Origin: Zygnema circumcarinatum
Taxonomy: Eukaryota > Streptophyta > Zygnematophyceae > Zygnematales > Zygnemataceae
DNA length: 64,000 nt
Assembly: GCA_037447605.1 (NCBI GenBank)
Contig: CM074809.1
Location: forward strand, 1,841,607 to 1,905,606
Direction of reading: 5' to 3'
Shown: in pieces, positions 56,692 through 64,000 of the stretch
Position numbering within the stretch: the stretch's first letter is position 1
How the letters are laid out: each line of letters begins with the position of its first letter
Notes under the pieces: generated by a model
Told to the model about the DNA's origin: nothing
What the model saw: the letters and a program-made list of their open reading frames with translations, nothing else
The model's database searches: none
Translations under genes and position numbers: made by a program

Positions 56692-57984
56692 GCCGGACAC
56701 CTCTGCGAAGCTGCCTTTCCTTCCTGTGGCATTGAAGCCCCTGCCTTGGCGAAGGACGTGGAGCAGCAGAGCAAGCGGTTTGGGAAATTGTGGATTTATT
56801 TAGTGTCGGTATTTTTGAGATTCTAACTGCAAGATTGGTTATCTCTATTTTTTTTCCCTTCCAGAAGTTCGGATTGGAAGGGGTGCTGCCGCAGGCTGCA
56901 GTGCAGCTCGCATTAATAACATGACAGTCTGTGGAAGCCTGCCGCAGATGGTCGGCTGAATAGGCTGATCCTGTAAGGTGTTAGGATGCTTAGGATGTTG
57001 ACCATTGTGAGACTTCATTGACAAATGTCAATCTGTATAGACAGCGGCCGGCCATCTTCTTCTTCCTTCAGAAACAGGATGCTCGGAGAGATGGCACTCC
57101 GGGTGCAACTCCACTCTGGCTGTCGAGACAGTGATTATCATGTAAGGGAGGAGAGATTCTGTACAGGTTTATTAGATTGGACCTGGTAGCAGCAGGAAGC
57201 GCTGTTAGGGTATGCCACAGCAGGGATTATTTGCGGCAATGGACAAAAAAAGGCTGCGGTAGGTGCACTCATGCTCGATCTTAGCCTGCAAGAATGCGGG
57301 AGGCGAAAATGTTTTTTCTGTCTAGCATTTGCGGATGGAAGGCGAAGCTTTCGTCCGGGAGGGAGGTTAGACTCAGGGCCTTCTGCACTGTTTTGTCGAG
57401 CAGGGCTGCGCAGCCCTAAACGAGGGCGAGCTATGTCCAACATATGTTCAAACATTCATCAGTTTAGAAGTTTTTTTCCAGCAAACATTTATATTGGATT
57501 TAAAATGTAGAGTATCCCATAAGCACTTTCAGCAGTAGGCGGTCATATATGTTGTATATGTCTTTGACCAACAAAGTATTATTGCATTATGTCATTACAT
57601 AATCTCTCTGCTCAAATGTTCTTATCTCCATGGATGTTATATGTTTTTGGTGTGTCCTCATCAGTTAGCTTCTCAATATGTGGCAATTGGAGGAAGTTGT
57701 TTTCGTCTGTGAGCTATATGGCATTGTAACGCGTGATAAAAACAGTTAAATGGGGAAAGAGTGAAATGTCTGGTACTAGTTGACACAACGTTCGGCTCTG
57801 TCAAACTTGGATTTGAAATATTACAGAAAAAAAACTGTCAATCTGATACGAAAAACAAATTATGGTAAATATGAGCATTTCTTACGACCTATTTCGCAAC
57901 TATGAGAAATTATCGTCATTCAACTAGTCCAGTCTGGATCAAGAACGTTCATTTCAGAAACAAATCTCTGAAGCCTGTTGAAGT

Positions 57985-58307
57985 TTGCACCATGTGTCAG
58001 ACTTCAAGATCGTCAGTACTCCTTTCCGCAAGTTTTATACAAAAAACAATGACAATAGGGGGTGTCAGACTTAAAAAATTTCAGTACGTTCGTACGTTTG
58101 ACATCAGAACGAGTACTCCAGTATAATCGCGATCCTCCTGCGGCGGAGTACTTTCGTAACCTTTTTTTTCGTAACGCTTTTCGTAAGATTTTGTTAAGTC
58201 TGACACCCCCTAATGGAGACATCGCAATCCGCCTGCAGTGAAATACTCCCGTAACTTTCCTTTCAAGTTATGCTTTTTGTAAATTTTTGTAAGTCTGACA
58301 CGCCCTA
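57985..58307. mobile_element. MITE-like element C, apparently split by element B
   Basis: The right end (58213-58307) finishes AAGTCTGACACGCCCTA, the same terminus as elements A and B. A candidate left end at about 57990 reads ATGTGTCAGACTTCAAG. Element B sits between them. The left boundary is degenerate, so nesting is inference; an adjacent half-element is the alternative. Confidence 0.4.
58056..58212. mobile_element. MITE-like element B with 19-bp perfect terminal inverted repeats
   Basis: Begins TAGGGGGTGTCAGACTTAA and ends with its exact reverse complement, TTAAGTCTGACACCCCCTA. Total 157 bp including TA at both ends, the duplication expected of Tc1/mariner-type elements. The interior has CAGTACGTTCGTACG and a poly-T with CGTAAC/CGTAAGA motifs shared with element A (6840-7000). 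Non-coding, so non-autonomous. Confidence 0.8.
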
Positions 58308-59309
58308 CTTTCAACACGTCCCATCGATATGTCTCGCATCAACAGGGTCTGCCATGAAAAATGACAAAAAACAAAAACTGAACAGTACCAAGTTCCTGAG
58401 TGTTCAAAGACTTTGTTCCAACTTCTTTACTTCGGCAAAATTTGACAAGAACAGAGCCAGAGAGCTAAAAAACAAGACCCTATCTGCCCGCCCTTCCAAC
58501 CGCTGACTGTCCCCTCCACAGTGCCCCTCCCAGCAGCACGAGTGGCCAACCAGTCGAGGAACAGTCCCTTGCAATTCTACCAATCATGACCATTCTCCTA
58601 ATACGGCCGATACCGTCGCGTGGAAGGGCTGCTATGATGAGGAGCGGGCCCCACCACTCTCGAAGCTCGAGCGCCATCCCTGTAGGGGGGAGGAGCTCCG
58701 GCACCCCCTCCGCCTGGTTGACTGTTCGCCCCATGCCATCACCCATCACCCATGTCGTCAGAGCCTATGACTATACTCCAGGCCTACATCAGTGGTACTT
58801 TACATTTCGATTCAACAGGAACTATGACGAAGTAGCATGTGACTCACAGTACAATGTGAATCAATTTAACAGCATCAAGAGTGAACTTTGTTGAATCCAG
58901 AAACTGGACAAAGTCTTGTTCTAAGAGCTACCTTGAGATGAATGAAAAGGCAATGTCCTATGCTAGGCCGCAGGAGCTCCCAAGCGTCAAGCACAACGAT
59001 ATGATTTGCATGTGAATAATGTGCACTTTCTTCTCTTACTCTATTCGAATGACTGGAGCTTGCGGGGTAACGAATTCCCCACACAACGTATCCCAACTTC
59101 ATACTTAATAACCTCCCCTATTGTGGACGGAAAATGAATGCCCCAAAGGAGTACTAAAATTTATTTTCTTTCAAAAGCAAATGGACAACCAGATCTGACC
59201 ATCAATGAATGTGCATAGCTGCCTAACACTCACGAAAGGTTGCATTAAGTTTAACGTGCAATCTGTAGCATCGGAGGCATTACATGTATGAGAAAAAAAG
59301 AAAGATGGC

Positions 59310-62300
59310 TTACAACACATAGCCTACTCGCCCATCAGGTAGCACCATTGGAACCATCGTCATCCCTGCAGGCGCCGGTCCTCGTCCATAGATAACAGGA
59401 GCCGGTGCTGCAGGGGCCTGCTTTCAGCCCACACGAATAAAAAACCCCACATTACGATCACCTCCTCGACGAGAGAAACTCCAAAACCTAAAAATATTGA
59501 CAAACTACTCAATAAAAAGTTCAACATGAGGCCTCTCGCTCCTTACCCTTTCATAGAGTACCCTGGATTGCCCATAACCAGTACCATAGCTGCCACCTGC
59601 CGGATAGCCATAGCCTGCCGAGGGCCCCCCTCCCCTTTGCGGATATGGATTCAACGCAGGCGCAGCTCTGAAGGTGGGAGGGTACTGCTCCTGAGGAGGT
59701 CTTTTTTCTACAGGCGGCTTTGCAAGGGACACCTCCAACGCCTTGCCTGCAGACCATGTAAGAATCTACACGTGAGTATCGTTTTACATGGACGAGGTCA
59801 CACCCATTCACTGCTCGGGAAGAAAAACAACGGGCAACACTCGCACATAGACGTCTCTACTCACCATTTAGCTCGTACTTTTCGCTTTGGTCGATGGCCT
59901 TTAGGGCTTGGCTGCGCTCGGCGAAATGTACAAACCCAAAATCGCGTTTGGGCTGTCCTGGTTTTGGCGCTGGCAACATAATGCGCATCACACCTCCGTG
60001 CTTACTAAAGAGATCTTTGATCTGCTCTTCTGTAGTTCCGTCAGGAAGGCCTTTCACGTACACCACTTTGACCTGCGAGAAGACTCCTTCAACTGCAAGT
60101 AAGCGTCGTACATTTCATTGCCCACGCTCACCCGTTCATCTTATTTTCATTTATGTCTAAGCTCAGAACAACGAGAATCCACATGTCGAATGCAGTGTCG
60201 TCTCCATAGTTTCAGACGCAATATTCACTGCGAAATCCGTATCAAACTAGTGTGCATGGAAACGAAGGTAAACTACCAGTTGTCATTGTCTATTCAAGCA
60301 TCTAACCCGGTCTCTGTCAGTAAAGCTCCACACCCAAGTCCGAAATGAAAATTAGTATAAGGCAATGCCTGCAACATTGAAGCAATGCAGACTCTCAACC
60401 AGTCATCAACATTTTCAAACACCTTCATAAGTTTGGTTCACCCTGCACGAATAATCTTGAAGGAGAATACCCATTTGGCACGGCCTGGCCATATACCATA
60501 CGCATGCAATATGAGGGCAATGGTCACTGGAAGAGGCGCGTTGACCAGACGGGCCATTGTCAACACCTTCCTATTGCAATCTTGGGGGCTGTTCCCACGG
60601 GAATTTTTGCATCGCGAATTGGCGAAAAGAGCCTTCTCACAGCCGCTTGCACCCGAGTGATGCTGCCATTCACTCTACAATCTAAAAGGAGAAAAATGAC
60701 CACACATACATTGGACATGGCAGCCGGATCTGGCTCCGGACGAGGATCTGCCCAACTGATGGTCGGCTGATTTCCTCCAAGCTTAAGGTGCGGTTTACTT
60801 AAATTCCGCCGCGCCCGCTCCGCACATGCATGATTGTAATACTCCACAAAAGCAAACCCACGATTCCGACTTTGGGCCTTGGGATCCTGCTCAATTCAAC
60901 AAACATGTCTGATTGCGTTAAACCTACAAAAGGCAAATCGCCCGGGAAAGGCACATTCCGCTATGGACCATTGTCACAAATCGACATGGCTGACTAATCT
61001 TCCCTACTTCTCTTCCATCATCTAATCTTCCAGCACTATAGTATCCAAAAGTTTACCATTCGAGCGTCCTACAAAAGTGAGTGAGATTCTCCGAGACATA
61101 CACCAAGTCATTCTGTAACGAACAAAAACTCAGACATCAACAGAGAACCGCACAAAAGCTGCCCTCGACCTTGAAATAACGCAGGCTTACAGCCTTGCAG
61201 ACCACTAAAAACTTGTCTTCTCACCTTGAGCAATTCAATGCTTGTAATCCCTTGCCCTTCCTTACTTAAAACGCTCTCAAGCTCCTCCTTCTCCCATGCC
61301 TTGGGGATATTCCCGACAAACAAACGGTTCTTCGGCTGTGAATGGGATACCCGCACTTTCTTTCCCTGCATGATCGCCCCCTATCGCTGAAGTATTTCAG
61401 TCACAACTTGTAAGGAGAAGTAACTTGTAGCTCCAACCCCAATGCTTCATTTGCTCCATTCTGAACATGTCACGTGTCAGGACACAACAACCAAGTATGT
61501 TCTTCTACTGGCTCAGCAGCCTACCTTTACTTCTGAACCAGAAAGAGTTGCGATTGCCTTCTCTGCATTCTCTTTATTCATGAAGGTCACGAACGCATAT
61601 CCCTTGTTGGCACCCGTTTCTTTGTCTTTTAGAATCCGCACCTGTACCAGACACTCTCCCAAGCAAACAAAATGCTTGAATTTTCCTCTGCATACAAAAG
61701 CTAAATTATTAAAATTAAAGCTAAATTACCAATCTAAATTACTCTCTTCTTTTTATCGGATCTCAGGCGCCCTGCTTCATTTTATCCGTAAAGCGACCAG
61801 CAGACCCATATCGCCGTCTACTTCAAATTCATAACCAAATCTAAACCTTCACTCACCTCAAAAAGTTCACCGATTGAACAACATAGGTCGCGCAAGTCAT
61901 CCTCCGTGGTTTCCCTGGTTATGCCACCAATAAAGATCTCTGAACCGTGGGGAGGACGCTGGATTGGATCAATTGCAGAAGACTTGCCACTCCCTTTTAA
62001 GTCTGTCTCAGCTTCTTCTGCAGCCTGCTCAGAGGTTGCAGGTTGATCACAGTCACCCTCTCCATCCTCTTCGGGAATGGCATCCTCGGGCTTTCCCTCA
62101 TAATCAATGGACTGCTCTCTGGCCTCATCGTCATCCTGGGCTACGTCTGCTGACGCGTCTTCTTCAGCCACATCAGCCACGTCTTCGGCTGTCTGATCAT
62201 CCAAATGCTCCCTAACCGGCGAAGCTGCAAACTCAGCATCGTCATCATCCTCTGCATCTTGCACAGCAATCTGCCCTGCCTGAATTGGCTGCTCCTCCAC

Positions 62301-62324
62301 CGGTTTCACTTCTGGCTCCCCCAT
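59310..62324 (-). CDS. three-RRM hnRNP-Q/LIF2-like RNA-binding protein
   Basis: Nuclear RNA-binding protein of the hnRNP R/Q family; the plant relative LIF2 interacts with LHP1 and affects gene regulation. Exons 62324-61857, 61641-61525, 61365-61225, 60886-60710, 60072-59865, 59746-59547 and 59417-59310 join in phase to 472 residues. Residues 1-125 are strongly acidic (DAEDDDDAEF, DVAQDDDEARE). RRM1 (about 128-202) has EIFIGGI and KGYAFVTF; RRM2 (about 208-287) has RLFVGNI and RGFAFVEY; RRM3 (about 304-373) has VVYVKGLP and FGFVHF. The C-terminus is Pro/Gly/Tyr-rich (GYGYPAGGSYGTGYG) and ends DGRVGYVL. Order and spacing of domains match the family, and no exon appears missing. Confidence 0.93.
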
Positions 62325-63350
62325 GGCTGCACTGACGTGCGCTGAAACTGTGTAGGCAAAGGAAAGTAGGGAGATTGCAGGAATGGAGGGACGGAGGAAA
62401 ATGCAGAATGGCAGATAATGCTTTGGAGTAAGAGTCTGATTTTCCGGTGAAAAAAACGAGGACCCTTGGTGAAGAAGGAAGTGACTGGCGCCAATGAGAA
62501 ATGCCTGACCATGAGTTCAACAAAAATGAGCTTTGTGAAAGTGCTGGCAATGAAAACGCTCTGGAGGAATCCCAGGCTCGCATGAATGGAGGCTTGGGCA
62601 CCATGACTGTGAAATCCCGCTGAGAGATGCTATGCATGCGAGGCTGAGGAATGCTTTATGAAGGCAAAAAAAGGAGGATTTCGCGACTAAGCTCTCAAAT
62701 ATACTGCACTGTTTCCAGCACATGGAAACGCTACATATGGTGCACAGCAATCGCAACAAAAGGAAACATCCAAAATAACAATAAACTCAGGGTGAGAGCC
62801 TGCCTCTCGGACCCATTACTGCGCACTTTGAAACAGCGAGCAGGCAAGCAAATCAACAAGTGAGCAGACGCAATGGCGCTGCAGGCAGCCATGAATGGAT
62901 GGATGTGCAGCAGCTGGAGCGGTGAGAGCGTGGCCCAAAATAAGGGTTTACCTCGTCACCCGCTCTGAGAGAGCACTTCTTCCCTCCCTCTTCTAGCCCC
63001 TTCCCTCCCTGGAGCTGCTGCTGCGCCTGCCTGCCTGAATGCCTGCCTGAGTGCTTGCCCGCCTCCAGGTCCCTCCCCGCCCGCTCGCTGTCAGCCGCTG
63101 GCCACGGCACGCGCCCGGCCGTGACAGCCGGTCTATGCGGCAAACCGTCCGGCATTTTCTAGCAAACGCAGCTTTGACGGTAACTGCGAAGCACAGAACC
63201 ACCCATGCTCGCTCTCAGACAGATCCCATCCCATCCCATCCCATCCCATGCCGCCCGCCGTCAACTTGCAACCAACCGCACGTTACTGCCGCCAACCGCA
63301 ATCGCTGTTGTGCATGCGGTACCGTACAACGCTTTGGCCTTTTCAGGAGA

Positions 63351-63552
63351 GCCTCTGCTTGGGAGAGGTCGAGGCTGCTTCGAGGGAGGGCCTGGAGCGT
63401 TGTTGAGCCTAGGCGTAGCTTTCCTCTCCCTAGCTTTTTTCTTTAGTGCTTAGGTGCTGTGCTTAGCGGCCAGTTCCTCGTGGTTCCCCATGATGACTTC
63501 GTCCATGTACATTTGATGGCCTCGCCATCATGAGATCAATGTCAGTTCTTTC
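63351..63552 (-). repeat. dispersed repeat R, copy 3
   Basis: The reverse complement carries CATTGATCTCATGATGGCGA, GCCATCAAATGTACATGGAC, CCACGAGGAACTGGCCGC and CTACGCCTAGGCTCAA in the same order as copies 1 and 2. A GTACCGTAC motif lies just beyond its 5' side (63318), matching the GTACGG block beside the other copies. Confidence 0.7.
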
Positions 63553-63889
63553 TTTGGCAGTTGTGTGCAACCTGCCAAGATCGACTTGTTCACTCCGCAC
63601 TAAGGATGGCAACAATTCTATTATAATTGTGTTTTTTGGCGTGTCTGTAGCCAAAAAAGGTGTGTAAATGGCATTTTCCTATTTTTATAGTTAAAAATTA
63701 TAATTTCCGTGCAACCTGCCGTCCCTACTCCGCACAGGGGAGAGGAGAGCACGCTCGCTGACAATTAATACGGATGGCCGGTTCATCGATCGCAGCTTTC
63801 CGCTTAGAGCGTTTAGGGTTCAGCAACAGCCGTAAAGTAGCAGACACAGGCCAAGGCGGCACAGCCTTCAATGGGGAGTTCAGAGAGTT

Positions 63890-63960
63890 GAATTGGCATT
63901 GACCTCACGATGGCGATGCCACCATATATATGCATAGACGAAGACACTATGAAGGACCGA
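63890..63960 (+). repeat. dispersed repeat R, partial copy 4
   Basis: CATTGACCTCACGATGGCGA followed by TGCCACCATATATATGCATAGACGAAG aligns with the first third of copies 2 and 3. The similarity fades after about 63960. Confidence 0.55.
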
Positions 63961-64000
63961 TGTGACCTGGTTATAAATGAAGCAGAGGCCATGGGCGGAA

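Larger units (their letters stand above)
56692..59309. other. intergenic: 3' UTRs and MITE cluster
   Basis: No gene recognised. It contains the MITE-like element B (58056-58212) with half-elements on either side, listed separately. The sequence from 57470 to 58000 is AT-rich. Stretches near 58500-58760 have open frames but no recognisable family. Confidence 0.5.
62325..64000. other. intergenic: hnRNP-Q-like promoter, (CATCC)n, dispersed repeats
   Basis: Upstream region of the RNA-binding protein gene. It holds Ala/Cys-rich GC sequence (62980-63150), a (CCATC)n microsatellite (63225-63249), GGTACCGTAC near 63318, dispersed repeat R copy 3 reversed (63351-63552) and a partial copy 4 (about 63890-63960). 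No gene recognised to the window edge. Confidence 0.5.

Noticed and set aside
1-64000. tRNA, rRNA, CRISPR or viral genes
   Set aside because: None seen on reading either strand; a tRNAscan or Rfam search was not possible, so small RNA genes could have been missed.

Overview
The window is nuclear DNA of a streptophyte (land plant or charophyte green alga). The coding families are plant-type: a plastid LETM1-like protein, an AP2/ERF transcription factor, a plant-class alpha-amylase, an LIF2/hnRNP-Q-like RNA-binding protein, SAP18 and SmE. Genes carry many short GT-AG introns and are compact: 13 models in 64 kb, about one per 5 kb. No retrotransposon or transposase gene was seen. The compactness suggests a small-genome charophyte (Klebsormidium-like) or a bryophyte, but the species cannot be fixed from the sequence. 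Exons were placed by hand from splice signals, reading-phase continuity and family similarity recalled from knowledge; nothing was searched or aligned by computer.

Layout. A LETM1-like gene runs off the left edge (minus, start at 6097). SmE follows (minus, 7793-10057), then an F-box/LRR gene (plus, 12779-14955) with an apparent frameshift in a G5 run and two hairpins just after its stop. It converges on an alpha-amylase gene (minus, 16456-23250) that has a long C-terminal extension built from two similar exons. Then come an ERF transcription factor (minus, 25898-28404), a ketopantoate-reductase-like Rossmann protein (minus, 29968-31570) and a 1271-residue protein of unknown function (minus, 32482-37928). 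A probable mitochondrial LYR-motif protein (minus, 39586-41278) and an organelle-type short-chain dehydrogenase (plus, 41752-44235) diverge from one 473-bp interval. An unassigned two-exon fragment (44547-44944) precedes a three-EGF single-pass membrane protein (minus, 45676-48606). SAP18 (plus, 49560-52114), an intronless glutamine-rich unknown (plus, 55243-56691) and the three-RRM hnRNP-Q-like gene (minus, 59310-62324) complete the set.

The genes are mixed housekeeping and regulatory functions and do not form a pathway cluster. Two (SmE, hnRNP-Q-like) act in RNA processing; SAP18 links RNA processing and chromatin; several (LETM1-like, LYR protein, SDR, perhaps amylase) are probably organellar.

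Between genes the structure is unusual. There are GC-rich blocks full of GTACGG/CGTACGG, perfect GCCACGTGGC palindromes upstream of four genes, a dispersed repeat of about 220 bp in full and fragmentary copies, TA-flanked miniature inverted-repeat elements (one apparently inside a relative) and several short perfect inverted repeats. The most notable items are the duplicated-exon tail of the amylase and the linked GTACGG/dispersed-repeat blocks.
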